A stretch of 47,583 nt of DNA from an uncultured Lachnospiraceae bacterium. GTDB taxonomy: Bacteria; Bacillota; Clostridia; Lachnospirales; Lachnospiraceae. A program made the position numbers and the translations under genes. Below are positions 16,847-26,092 of this stretch, in pieces; position 1 is the stretch's first letter, and each line of letters begins with the position of its first letter. The stretch lies in NCBI GenBank assembly GCA_947625205.1, contig CANQNN010000020.1, positions 1 through 47,583 on the forward strand. The letters are read 5' to 3'. The notes under the pieces are model-generated. The model was not told the origin of the DNA. It saw only the letters and a list, made by a program, of their open reading frames with translations, and searched no databases.

Positions 16847-19600
16847 TTATGCACCGGCTAACGGAAATGTCAGCAATACTTTGAACAGATCTCCGTCCAG
16901 TTGTATCTCAAATGTACCTTTCTGCGCTTCTGTGAGGCTCTTTGCGATTGAAAGCCCCAGACCGCTTCCCTCTGTCGTTCTCGACTCGTCACCGCGGATG
17001 AATCGTTCTGTGAGTTCATCCGGATTGCAGTTAAGCGGCGCCGCCGAGATATTTTTGACGGAGATCTCAATATATCCCACCTTGTCAGGAACACGATCGA
17101 CCGACAGATAAACTCTTGTTCCTTCCATTGCATATTTGTAAATATTGTTGAACAGATTTTCCATCACGCGCCATATTCTCCGGCTGTCCGCCTCGATCAC
17201 GGCGTTGTCTGCATGAACGTTCATGACGGTAGACAGCTTCTTTGATTCAAACTTCTCAGAGAACTCACCGATCGTCTGATTCATAAGTTCAATCAGATTG
17301 ATTTTCTCAAAGTTAAGACTGATATTCCCCGAAGAAATCTTGCTGGCCTCCACCAGATCGTCCGTAAGCTGTTTTAACCGCTGGGATTTCTCGTCCAGCA
17401 CGTTGATATAGCCGCGCACATTTTCATTCTCTACCTGTTCCCTCTTAATAAGATCGACGTAGTTGATGATGGACGTAAGAGGCGTCTTGATATCATGGGA
17501 TACATTCGTAATGAGATCGGCTTTCATGCGCTCATCCTTCATACTGATCTCCACGGCTTCTTTGATGCCGTTACCGATACTGTTGACAGAGTCGGCCAGT
17601 ATCAGATTATATCCATGCAGATTTTCGGTTTTGATCTGGTGATCCAGCTGTCCGTCGGCGATCTTCCTGATCCCCTCCACGATCTCCTGCTGTTCCTTTG
17701 CATTCTTATAGAGCAGCCCGCCCGCCAGAATATCAAATACCGCTGCCAGTACAACAAAGATCAGCCTGACTTCCGCGTCTCTGGCCCCGACCGCCATCAT
17801 CAGAAGGATACCGTTGACCGCCAGAAGGATAGCGAAAGGAACCCATGTGCGGAGAACGATACTTCCGTTATCATACACATTTAACACAAATACTTTTGCC
17901 TTGCGCACCAGTCTGCGCAGCAGGCTATTCTTCCACAGCGTCCTAGTTCTGATCCTGCGGATCAGGCTGTAGAAAAAGAACACAAATGCGGAATCTGCCG
18001 CAAATACCAGTCCGAACACCAGCGCAATAAACCAGTTCTCATAGACCACATCAGCGCCGGTCCGCAGGATATCAGGATCGACACCCGTCAGCTCCGTTAC
18101 GGCAAACACGATACCGATTATCAGCAGCGCAGCGCCTCCTGCAAGCAACAGAGCGGGTTCCGTGGGCACATGATCAAAGGGCTGCAGCCGTATATACGCT
18201 TTCCCGTCCCCGTCTGTTTCCCTGCCGGCTGCGGCCGACAGATAAATCAGCAGGATAAAATAGATCACAATGGAAATGACAGCCAGAATAAGCAGCTGCC
18301 CCAGGTACGGCATATACCCTGAGAAGCCCTCCTTCCCCTGCTTAAACGCATCCATGACAGGATAGCTTGTATCGACGCTGATCCATATCTTAACGTTCTC
18401 CGGATACGCATAATCATAGCTCTGCAACAGACTACGCACCGTCTTCTCATCAATTTGGGTATTGGACATAAACACCATATCCGCAGGACTGTAGAAAATA
18501 TATTTTCCCCATTCTTCCGTAAGCATATGATCTCCGCTACCGTTAGAGCGCATGTACGCAGAGACGCTCTCCAGACTCTGTTCATCATTCAGATTGCTAT
18601 AGAACTGCGTCTTATCGCCGACAGTCTTCATGATGAGATATCTGACATTCGTATTGTCATAATCATAGTAATCATTGTAGTTGATATATTCGTTGTAATT
18701 ATATAACAGACTCCGGGCCGCGTTCTGGACCTGATCGCACAGATTGTAATACAGCTCCCAATCCGATACATACTCTTCCAGATTCTTATTCTCTACCGTC
18801 TTATACCGATTGATGAGAATATCGTAGGGCCGGGACCCGACGGCATCCGTATCTGCGCGTTCTGTCAAAGCTCCAGACTCCAGGCCCGTTTCCGCTGCCG
18901 TGCTCTCCGCAGACGTACCGTATCCGTCCACGAATCCATCATAGTCGTCCGAATCCATCCACAATTGATTGGAGGATACATCATTGACGAATGTATACTC
19001 CTCAATATCGGATTTCAGATAACCGGCGTCTGACGTATTGTAATATTGACTGTTCTGATCCACAACAGTCACCTTCGTCTTATCGGACAGAAATTGATCC
19101 GCCTGCTCCGGCGTCATATCCACCGTCGACCATTCAAATCCGTAATTAGCCCATTTAAGCAGATCCTCCAGACGGTAATCTGCAGTGACGTAGCTCTCTG
19201 GCAGCCCTGAATCACGGTAGTTAAAAGCCGTGACATCTATGACTTTACTGCCATCGAAAACGCCGTCCGTCTCAAGCTGGCTGCTCACCACGCCGCAGCG
19301 AATGACATCCGCCATCTCATACCCGAATATCGTATTAAACATATCGGAGTCTTCATAGGCGCCGTCTCGGTTCTGGTGAAACATATTAAAGTGCAGCGAT
19401 GATATTTGTCCCTTGTACCCGTCTACGCTGATCCGGGAACCGCCGATAACGATCAGCATGGCGATCACCGATATGCCCAGAAAAACATGCTGCAGAACAC
19501 ATAAGATCATTCTCATGGCACGACTGCTCTTATGCGCCGACTGTCCGGATCCTGCTCTCTTATCTTCCCTGTCGATTCTGTCTTTCTCTTCTTTTCCCAT
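16847..19600 (-). CDS. Multi-pass sensor histidine kinase
   Basis: This 917-residue kinase has an N-terminal membrane helix (about 30-55), a large extracellular domain of roughly 350 residues rich in Tyr, Asp and Asn, and a block of about five further helices (roughly 425-640). A HAMP-like linker, HisKA (NVSHDIKTPLTSI) and HATPase (LFNNIYKYAM; GSGLGLSIAKSL) complete it. All catalytic boxes look intact, unlike the two kinases at 1997-6851. The extracellular ligand is unknown and that domain resembles nothing I can name. The start at 19600 follows GGAG. It lies 71 bp after its cognate regulator and converges on prs. Confidence 0.92.
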   Translation of the reverse strand: MGKEEKDRIDREDKRAGSGQSAHKSSRAMRMILCVLQHVFLGISVIAMLIVIGGSRISVDGYKGQISSLHFNMFHQNRDGAYEDSDMFNTIFGYEMADVIRCGVVSSQLETDGVFDGSKVIDVTAFNYRDSGLPESYVTADYRLEDLLKWANYGFEWSTVDMTPEQADQFLSDKTKVTVVDQNSQYYNTSDAGYLKSDIEEYTFVNDVSSNQLWMDSDDYDGFVDGYGTSAESTAAETGLESGALTERADTDAVGSRPYDILINRYKTVENKNLEEYVSDWELYYNLCDQVQNAARSLLYNYNEYINYNDYYDYDNTNVRYLIMKTVGDKTQFYSNLNDEQSLESVSAYMRSNGSGDHMLTEEWGKYIFYSPADMVFMSNTQIDEKTVRSLLQSYDYAYPENVKIWISVDTSYPVMDAFKQGKEGFSGYMPYLGQLLILAVISIVIYFILLIYLSAAAGRETDGDGKAYIRLQPFDHVPTEPALLLAGGAALLIIGIVFAVTELTGVDPDILRTGADVVYENWFIALVFGLVFAADSAFVFFFYSLIRRIRTRTLWKNSLLRRLVRKAKVFVLNVYDNGSIVLRTWVPFAILLAVNGILLMMAVGARDAEVRLIFVVLAAVFDILAGGLLYKNAKEQQEIVEGIRKIADGQLDHQIKTENLHGYNLILADSVNSIGNGIKEAVEISMKDERMKADLITNVSHDIKTPLTSIINYVDLIKREQVENENVRGYINVLDEKSQRLKQLTDDLVEASKISSGNISLNFEKINLIELMNQTIGEFSEKFESKKLSTVMNVHADNAVIEADSRRIWRVMENLFNNIYKYAMEGTRVYLSVDRVPDKVGYIEISVKNISAAPLNCNPDELTERFIRGDESRTTEGSGLGLSIAKSLTEAQKGTFEIQLDGDLFKVLLTFPLAGA

Positions 19601-19671
19601 TTTTTCTCCATCCCATGCATACCGCATGTCTCGTGAATAAATTTCCCCTGAATTATATTATATGGCACACG

Positions 19672-20364
19672 CTACTGTTTCTCGATCTTGTACCCGACGC
19701 CCCACACTACTTTCAAATATCTGGGCTCTTTCGGATTGATCTCGATCTTCTCACGAATATGTCTGATATGTACCGCCACCGTGTTGTCTGCGCCGATGGC
19801 CTCCTCGTTCCATATACTCTCATAGATCTGGTCTATGGAGAATACTCTGCCGCAGTTTTTCACCAGCAGCAGCAGAATATTGTACTCGATAGGCGTCAGC
19901 TTCACGGCTTCCCCATCTACCGTCACTTCTTTGGTATCATCGTTGATACACAGCCCGCCCACCTGAAAGACCGCATTGTTATCAACATTCAGATTACCCA
20001 GCGTAGTGTATCTTCTGAGATTGGATTTGACACGTGCGACCAGTTCAAGCGGATTAAAAGGTTTGGTCACATAATCGTCCGCGCCAATGTTCAACCCCAG
20101 GATCTTATCGTTATCCTCCGACTTCGCCGAGAGAATGATGATAGGGATGCTGGAGTATTCCCTGATCTTCAGCGTTGCGTGTATACCGTCCAGCTTCGGC
20201 ATCATGACGTCGATTATGAGCAGATGGATCTGCTGTTCTTTCAGTATCCTAATCGCCTGCTCTCCGTCATAGGCTTTGAATATCGTATATCCCTCCTGCA
20301 GCAGATAGATCTCGATCGCATCCACGATCTCTCTGTCGTCGTCGCATATCAGAATATTCGCCAT
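19672..20364 (-). CDS. OmpR/PhoB family response regulator
   Basis: The 230-residue protein has a receiver domain with Asp in LLIIDVMMPKLDG and Lys in YVTKPFNPLEL, then a winged-helix DNA-binding domain (LTPIEYNILLLLVKN; AVHIRHIREKIE). It is the probable partner of the downstream sensor kinase. In the 83-bp leader a direct repeat of TTAA at 11-bp spacing (within 20437-20451, minus strand) would suit an OmpR-type binding site, an inference. GAGGTG precedes the ATG. Confidence 0.95.
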   Translation of the reverse strand: MANILICDDDREIVDAIEIYLLQEGYTIFKAYDGEQAIRILKEQQIHLLIIDVMMPKLDGIHATLKIREYSSIPIIILSAKSEDNDKILGLNIGADDYVTKPFNPLELVARVKSNLRRYTTLGNLNVDNNAVFQVGGLCINDDTKEVTVDGEAVKLTPIEYNILLLLVKNCGRVFSIDQIYESIWNEEAIGADNTVAVHIRHIREKIEINPKEPRYLKVVWGVGYKIEKQ

Positions 20365-20447
20365 GCTGTCACCTCTTTCGTTTTCGTGTTAAAATTATTA
20401 CAACATATAATCCTAAAGGAAATGATGGGAAAATATTTAATGTTTTC

Positions 20448-21299
20448 TTAAGATAAGAGACCGAGGAAAGCGCCCAGATTCCCTCTTTTACCCTGGCTTG
20501 CTCTGTGGGAAAACAGATATTCGCTGTTATGGCAGGTGCACAGGTCCGTGACCTGGATCTGTTGTGCGGGTATCCCCGCCTCCGTAAGAACGATCTCATT
20601 GGCCCGCCACAGATCAAGCTGATATTTACCGTTGCCTTTACTTACAAGTAACTCATCCGCCTGTCCTTTTTTCCTGAACTCTCCGGCAAAAGCCTCCGCA
20701 ACATCCTCGCTCACCTCATAACATTCCTGACAAATGGACGGTCCTATCACCGCCACAATATCTTTCGGGTCAGTGCCGTATACCTCTCTCATTTTCCCGA
20801 CCACACACCTTCCCATGCGCGACACCGTACCGCGCCAGCCGGAATGCGCCAGCGCGACCGCACGCCGCCCGGTATCCACAAAATACAGGGGAACGCAGTC
20901 CGCATAGAATGTGGCGAGCACGATCCCCGGCTCGTCTGTCAAAAGCCCGTCTATATCCGTATAATCTCTGGGCCTTATGATACCCTTGCCGCCGTCTTCT
21001 CGTGATACCACGCGCAGATTCACGGTATGCGTCTGATCGGAGCACACGATATCGTCCGTTTTGCAACCGAGCGTTTCTGCGATCCGCCTGAAATTTTCGT
21101 CCACCGCCTCTTTCTCATCGCCGCGGGTATAACTTAAGTTCATGGTACTGTATATCCCTTTGCTTACGCCGCCTACCCTGGTGGAAAAAAGATGCCTCAC
21201 CATCCCGGTCCGCGTAAGATACGGAAAAGTAAGATATTCCACCTCACCAAAGCGGTTTTGCTCTACCCGCATTTTACCGTTATGCCTGTATAATTCCAT
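20448..21299 (-). CDS. pgeF: PgeF/YfiH multicopper-like purine nucleoside phosphorylase-type protein
   Basis: The 283-residue protein belongs to the laccase-domain PgeF (YfiH) family, linked to purine nucleoside phosphorylase/deaminase activity and to peptidoglycan editing in E. coli. Family residues are visible in STRVGGVSKG, SDQTHTVNL, FYADCVPLYF and ALAHSGWRGTV, which hold the metal-binding Cys and His residues. AAGGA lies ahead of the ATG. It is the last clear member of the rbgA-to-pgeF run before the two-component system. Confidence 0.93.
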   Translation of the reverse strand: MELYRHNGKMRVEQNRFGEVEYLTFPYLTRTGMVRHLFSTRVGGVSKGIYSTMNLSYTRGDEKEAVDENFRRIAETLGCKTDDIVCSDQTHTVNLRVVSREDGGKGIIRPRDYTDIDGLLTDEPGIVLATFYADCVPLYFVDTGRRAVALAHSGWRGTVSRMGRCVVGKMREVYGTDPKDIVAVIGPSICQECYEVSEDVAEAFAGEFRKKGQADELLVSKGNGKYQLDLWRANEIVLTEAGIPAQQIQVTDLCTCHNSEYLFSHRASQGKRGNLGAFLGLLS

Positions 21300-21318
21300 T
21301 TTTCGAATCCTTTCCGTC

Positions 21319-21675
21319 TTATCCTGTCACATAATAAAAGGCATTTTTGATCCACTGCAGTCTGCCGCCGTCTATCGCAACTACGTCAAACCGCACCGGT
21401 GCATCCTCTTTCATATGATGTACCATCCGGTAATAATCCGCCACACGACATATCCTCCTCTGCTTGGCACGTCCTACCGCTTCCGCCGCGCTTCCCGCCC
21501 TGCCGTTTTTCCTGTACTTGACCTCGAAAAATACAAGGCAGCTTCCGTCATAGCCTATAATATCTATCTCGCCCTGCCTGCAGCGGAAATTTCTCTCTTT
21601 GATCTTTATGCCCTCAGATAGCAAATAGGCACAGACCTGTTCTTCCTTCTGTGCCCCTGTCTCTCGAGTATTCAT
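21319..21675 (-). CDS. yraN: YraN family (UPF0102) nuclease-fold protein
   Basis: The 118-residue protein has the restriction-endonuclease-like core of UPF0102: NFRCRQGEIDIIGYDG followed by FFEVKYRKNG, and VRFDVVAID near the end. YraN-like proteins have been proposed to act on DNA, but no firm activity is known. It is conserved next to rnhB in many bacteria, as here. The nearest AGGAGG is about 15 nt upstream of the ATG, which is long. Confidence 0.93.
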   Translation of the reverse strand: MNTRETGAQKEEQVCAYLLSEGIKIKERNFRCRQGEIDIIGYDGSCLVFFEVKYRKNGRAGSAAEAVGRAKQRRICRVADYYRMVHHMKEDAPVRFDVVAIDGGRLQWIKNAFYYVTG

Positions 21676-21698
21676 GTTCTGACCGCAGCTCCTCCTGC

Positions 21699-21992
21699 TT
21701 ATTTTGCTTTCGCCATCTTTGCCTTGATCCTATCCATAGAATCCACAAAGACAAGTATCTCCGCAACCACTTCATACAATTCCGGCGGGATCATATCGCC
21801 GATCTCTAAGCGCGACAGTGTATCCGCCAGCTTGTCGTCACGGTGGACCGGCACATCCGCCTCTTTCGCCTTCTCTATGATGCGCTCCGCCAGCGCGCCT
21901 TTTCCTGACGCAATGACTCTGGGCGCCTCGTCGGAGGGATCATACGCAAGCGCTATCGCCTGTTTCGGTTTTTTGTTTTCTTCTTTCGCCAT
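21699..21992 (-). CDS. FlhB C-terminal-like protein (YlqH type)
   Basis: The 97-residue protein resembles the C-terminal cytoplasmic domain of FlhB/EscU export switches: AIALAYDPSDEAPRV, AERIIEKAKEADVPV, LSRLEIGDMIPPELYEVVAEIL. The NPTH autocleavage site of true FlhB is absent. In B. subtilis the same pair (ylqG, ylqH) lies after rnhB in a flagellated host, but no flagellar genes are present here, so it is an orphan. AGAGGGG lies ahead of the ATG. Confidence 0.85.
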   Translation of the reverse strand: MAKEENKKPKQAIALAYDPSDEAPRVIASGKGALAERIIEKAKEADVPVHRDDKLADTLSRLEIGDMIPPELYEVVAEILVFVDSMDRIKAKMAKAK

Positions 21993-22084
21993 TCCAAATC
22001 CCCTCTTATTTCCTTCTTATTCCCTACCCGTCTTCTGCGACTACGGATCCCGGTCGTGCATCTTTAGCGATCACAGCGCCCGGT

Positions 22085-23845
22085 TTACGCCCTCATATCA
22101 AACGATGTCCTGCTCAGGAGCGATATGTTTCTGCCCGAATTTAACATTGCCTGCATGATCTCATTCTCCTGTTTATCCTCCTTCACGGAAAACTGGGCGC
22201 TCAAATCATATCCTCTCTTGGCCAGTCTTTCATTTAACAGGGAAATATGCTTCTCCACCAGATCAAGAGAGCTTTCATCCTGAAAAGTAAAATTGGTATT
22301 TATTTTATTCTGCTGCATAGTGACATAGACATCCAGCGCACCCAGATGTTCCATATCCAGATGCAGCAGCGCGCTCACATTGCCGTCCTTAGCCGCCAGG
22401 TTCTTCTTGTTCGTATAAACATACAGATCACCGTGAGCATTGCTGTCCGACAGCTTAAGCGGCAGCTGAATATAGGTAAACATATGATTAAGCTGATTCA
22501 TAAAATCCACATTGCTCTGAAGATTCTGAACGCTCCGGGCCACAGGCGCATCCGCCTTATCCGCCATCTGCAATGCCTCGTGAAGCTTCATACTCTGTTC
22601 CCGTATTCTCTCATAGAGCTGTTCGACCTTATGCGGATCGGACACATCCTCAGGTTTGATCAGCCATTGTTTGCCGACTTCCTCTTTTAATAAAGTTTCA
22701 AACTCCCGGCTTTCCAATAGGCGTTCCATCATCCGGCTGTGAAATTCCGGAGCACCCGCCTTCGGCATGAGTTCCCGTATCAGCGATAAAACTTCTTTGG
22801 GCGGCATCTCTCCTCTGGCGATCTGCTCCGCCTTATCTTCATGCGCCCCCAGTTCCTTAAGCATATCGCTCAGGGAACTCCATTGTTTATCCGTAAGCGC
22901 CGGCTGCTGCCCGGTCAGATCCCCCGCCCCGGAAGCGGCGCGCCCCGCATCCGTCTGCTCCATACCGATCACGGTTTCATCGGCAACCGTCTGCACCACT
23001 GCGGCATCCGGATTCTGTGCGCCGGTCATCTGCGCATTCTGCGGATTCTCCTCTCCTGCCCGGGCGTCTTCCACAAACACGACGCCGTCATCAGTCGTTA
23101 CCTGTACGCCGTTTTTCTGCAGAACCGCCCCGTCTTCCGGCTGCTCTGCGGTAAATATGTCCAGAATATCCCTGTATAATGCGATTGCCTGTTCAGTCTT
23201 TCCCTCTCCTATCAGTTCTCTAAGAACCTGCGGCAGCTCTTCCGTGATCGTATCCACACTGCCAAGCAGCTGATGGCCGGCGCCCAGATACTGCTCAAAC
23301 TGCCCGATGCTTTCCTCATTGACCGCAAGTCCCAGCCGTGCCATCTGAATGAGCGTTGTCAGATCCTGCGTTGGAAACTCCATGAGTAGCCGGCTGATAT
23401 TGGCAAGGGATTCCTTGTCTATCGGCATGCCTTCCTCCATCATAACAGCCACCATCTCTATGTTGTTTGCGGTCTCAGGAAGTCCCGCTTCACCCAGTGC
23501 ACGCAGGATCGTAGGCTCATTTGCCATATTCGCATACAGCGGAGTGAGCGACAGCACCGAGCCGTTATTTGCTTTGACTTCAAAGCTCATATTCTGTCCC
23601 AGCGCAAGACTGATATTCTGATCGATCCTCGCATTGACCAGCATATTCTGCCTGAGCGCGATCTGCACGGAATTACCGTCTCTGCTGACAACAGCGCCTT
23701 GTATCGTCTGTCCCGGCATAAGATTCCTGATCCCGCTCTGCACACGGTAGGCCCTCTCGCCCCGGGACATACCTTCCGTCCCCTTGACCGTATCCTCAGG
23801 CCTTATATTCTGATTATCACGTTTAAAAACAGTTCCCAGATTCAC
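22085..23845 (-). CDS. FliK-like hook-length control C-terminal domain protein (YlqG type)
   Basis: The 586-residue protein is built mostly of acidic, low-complexity sequence with Gln and Ala. Its last 100 or so residues resemble the FliK C-terminal Flg_hook domain: LPLKLSDSNAHGDLYVY, LLHLDMEHLGALDVYV, LLNERLAKRGYDLSAQF. An N-terminal beta-rich part includes MPGQTIQGAVVSRDGNSVQIAL. The start is GTG at 23845 with GAGGGG 5 nt upstream, coupled to rnhB (9 bp). It pairs with the FlhB-like gene after a 92-bp gap, which holds nothing recognisable. Function outside flagella is unknown. Confidence 0.75.
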   Translation of the reverse strand: MNLGTVFKRDNQNIRPEDTVKGTEGMSRGERAYRVQSGIRNLMPGQTIQGAVVSRDGNSVQIALRQNMLVNARIDQNISLALGQNMSFEVKANNGSVLSLTPLYANMANEPTILRALGEAGLPETANNIEMVAVMMEEGMPIDKESLANISRLLMEFPTQDLTTLIQMARLGLAVNEESIGQFEQYLGAGHQLLGSVDTITEELPQVLRELIGEGKTEQAIALYRDILDIFTAEQPEDGAVLQKNGVQVTTDDGVVFVEDARAGEENPQNAQMTGAQNPDAAVVQTVADETVIGMEQTDAGRAASGAGDLTGQQPALTDKQWSSLSDMLKELGAHEDKAEQIARGEMPPKEVLSLIRELMPKAGAPEFHSRMMERLLESREFETLLKEEVGKQWLIKPEDVSDPHKVEQLYERIREQSMKLHEALQMADKADAPVARSVQNLQSNVDFMNQLNHMFTYIQLPLKLSDSNAHGDLYVYTNKKNLAAKDGNVSALLHLDMEHLGALDVYVTMQQNKINTNFTFQDESSLDLVEKHISLLNERLAKRGYDLSAQFSVKEDKQENEIMQAMLNSGRNISLLSRTSFDMRA

Positions 23846-23854
23846 TTTGACCCC

Positions 23855-24613
23855 TCACACAAAATGCGTAATAAACGATCTTCTATGGATCGGGCACGGT
23901 CCATATTTCTGCAGGGCGTCTATATGCGCCTGCGCGCCGTATCCCTTGTTGGATGCAAAACCGTATTCAGGATAGATCTCATCATACTGTACCATAAGGC
24001 GATCCCTCGTCACTTTTGCAACAATGCTTGCCGCTCCGATGGAAATACTTTTGGCATCACCCTTTATGATCGGCACCTGTCTGATATTGACTTGCGGTAT
24101 TGTGACGGCGTCGTTGAGCAAAAGATCAGGTACTGTTGACAGATTACCGATCGCCTCCCGCATCGCCTCGTACGTCGCCTGCAGAATATTGATCTCGTCG
24201 ATCCTCTGCGGCGTACTGTATCCTAAACCGACCGCAACCGCTTTATCCATGATCACGTCGTAAAGCTCTTCTCTCTTTTTTTCGGTCAGTTTCTTGGAAT
24301 CATTGATATACAAAATATCACAATTTTTTGGCAGAATAACGGCTCCCGCCACAACAGGACCCGCCAACGGTCCTCTGCCCACCTCGTCTATACCGCATAT
24401 ATATGCATATGAATCATATTCACGCTCATATTTCTTAAGCGCTTCGCACCGGGCCACTTCTTTTTCATAAGCAAGGAGCCGCTTCTTAGCCTGCCCGGCC
24501 GCAGCGCGCACGCCTGACCGCTCATCCTTCTCGTACTGCAATATAAGTGCAGGCAGCTCATTAATTCCGGCTGCCTGTAATTTTGCTTTAACGCTTCCGA
24601 TCGTCTCTTCCAC
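23855..24613 (-). CDS. rnhB: Ribonuclease HII
   Basis: RNase HII removes ribonucleotides from DNA:RNA hybrids. The 252-residue protein has a helical N-terminal extension of about 70 residues and then the catalytic core: GIDEVGRGPLAGPVVAGAVIL (first Asp and Glu), ILQATYEAM, LLLNDAV and IGAASIVAKVTRD. The extension is normal in Firmicutes. The start is GTG with GAGGG upstream. The gene follows lepB by 12 bp. Confidence 0.96.
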   Translation of the reverse strand: MEETIGSVKAKLQAAGINELPALILQYEKDERSGVRAAAGQAKKRLLAYEKEVARCEALKKYEREYDSYAYICGIDEVGRGPLAGPVVAGAVILPKNCDILYINDSKKLTEKKREELYDVIMDKAVAVGLGYSTPQRIDEINILQATYEAMREAIGNLSTVPDLLLNDAVTIPQVNIRQVPIIKGDAKSISIGAASIVAKVTRDRLMVQYDEIYPEYGFASNKGYGAQAHIDALQKYGPCPIHRRSFITHFV

Positions 24614-24625
24614 TGTACGTTACCC

Positions 24626-25165
24626 TCACCTGTGTTTGATCAGTCCGAATTTATCGAGCGGCCAGATACGAAGCCACGCCCGTCCGATGATCTCCTCCCT
24701 CGTGATATTACCCACCGAGGGATCTCTGCTGTCTGTACTGTTATTTCTGTTGTCACCCATGACAAAATATTCGTTGTCCGCTAACTGGATCTCCTCGTAT
24801 GCCCTGCCCGGACTCTGTATGACCTCTTTGCCGTAATCTTCTTCCAATATCTCACCGTCGATCAGTATGTTGCCATCAGGATCGATCTGAACGGTTTCCC
24901 CCGGAAGTCCGATGATCCTCTTGATATAGAAGGTATTGTCCTCATATCTGAAAGGAAACACAATGATATCAAACCGTTCCGGGTCATGAAAGCGATAACT
25001 GATCTTATCGACGATAAGATTGTCCTCACTGCTCAGCTTCGGTTCCATAGAGCTTCCGAGTACCTGCGTCCTCTGCCCCACAAAATGAATGATCAGATAG
25101 ATCGCGCAAAGGACAAACAATATGTACACACTGGTATTTAATATTTCTTTCAATACTTTCTTCAT
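24626..25165 (-). CDS. lepB: Type I signal peptidase (first copy)
   Basis: The 179-residue enzyme has one N-terminal transmembrane helix (about 10-30) and the Ser/Lys dyad: Ser in LGSSMEPKL and Lys in FYIKRIIGLPGE; the conserved MGDNRNNSTDSR box follows. It cleaves signal peptides on the outer face of the membrane. Its ATG overlaps the rbgA stop by 4 bp. Together with the second copy on the other side of rbgA it brackets the GTPase gene. Confidence 0.95.
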   Translation of the reverse strand: MKKVLKEILNTSVYILFVLCAIYLIIHFVGQRTQVLGSSMEPKLSSEDNLIVDKISYRFHDPERFDIIVFPFRYEDNTFYIKRIIGLPGETVQIDPDGNILIDGEILEEDYGKEVIQSPGRAYEEIQLADNEYFVMGDNRNNSTDSRDPSVGNITREEIIGRAWLRIWPLDKFGLIKHR

Positions 25166-26070
25166 TCTGCCATTCCTCTATTCTGCCGTTCCTCTATTCC
25201 ACCGCTATTCGCACTTATGCCGTCCGGCAGCTCCAATGTGATCCTGCCCATCCTGCCGCTTCTGAAATCGTCCATCACGATAGCGGATGCCTTCTCATAA
25301 TCGGGTTCCTGTCCTTTCCTGTAACATTTACGGTCTTCACAAATATGCGTCAGCACCTTAAGCGGCGTATCCATATCATCCAACGACTCTATCCGGTATC
25401 TGTCTGCGAGCAACTGCCTGTAATATTTGATCAGGTAGGCGAGCAGCTCCGTGGCCAGCTCCGTCATCTGGAGGATCTCATCATTCATGGAGCCGATCAG
25501 CGCAAGCTTCTTCCCGACTTCCTCACTCTCAAACTTAGGCCACAGGATCCCCGGCGTATCCAAAAGCTCCAGTTCCTTATTCATGCGTATCCATTGCTTT
25601 CCCTTTGTGACGCCGGGCTTGTTGCCGGTTTTTGTACAGGCTTTGCCGGCATACGAATTGATGAATGTAGATTTTCCTACATTGGGAATGCCCACCACGA
25701 TCGCTCTCACGGGTCTGTTTACGATGCCCCGTTTTCTGTCCCGTTCGATTTTCTCCCTGCACACCTCTTTCACCGCACCGTTTATAGCCCGCAGCCCCTG
25801 ACCGCTTCTGGCGTTTACTTCGATCACATGAAACCCTTTTGTCCTGAAATAATCTACCCAGAGACTGTTTGCCTTCTCGTCCGCCAGATCGGATTTGTTG
25901 AGAAGGATCAGGCGCGATTTATTTTTGCCAAGCTCGTCTATATCCGGATTGCGGCTGCTTAAGGGAACCCTTGCATCCACAAGCTCTATTACCAGATCGA
26001 TCAATCCGATATTTTCCTGCATCATCCGTTTTGCTTTGGTCATATGACCAGGATACCACTGATAGTTCAT
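25162..26070 (-). CDS. rbgA: Ribosome biogenesis GTPase RbgA (YlqF)
   Basis: RbgA is a circularly permuted GTPase for late 50S assembly. In this 302-residue protein G4 (NKSD) precedes G1 (GIPNVGKST) and G3 (DTPG), as expected for the permuted family. The N-terminal WYPGHMTKAKR is characteristic. It overlaps the following lepB by 4 bp and follows the second lepB by 22 bp, so the three are co-transcribed. Confidence 0.96.
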   Translation of the reverse strand: MNYQWYPGHMTKAKRMMQENIGLIDLVIELVDARVPLSSRNPDIDELGKNKSRLILLNKSDLADEKANSLWVDYFRTKGFHVIEVNARSGQGLRAINGAVKEVCREKIERDRKRGIVNRPVRAIVVGIPNVGKSTFINSYAGKACTKTGNKPGVTKGKQWIRMNKELELLDTPGILWPKFESEEVGKKLALIGSMNDEILQMTELATELLAYLIKYYRQLLADRYRIESLDDMDTPLKVLTHICEDRKCYRKGQEPDYEKASAIVMDDFRSGRMGRITLELPDGISANSGGIEERQNRGMAE

Positions 26071-26092
26071 CTGTCCAGTCCTTTCCGGCCAA

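Noticed and set aside
21699..23845. Evidence that the host is flagellated
   Set aside because: The FlhB-like and FliK-like proteins also occur as orphans in non-motile Firmicutes; no other flagellar genes are present.
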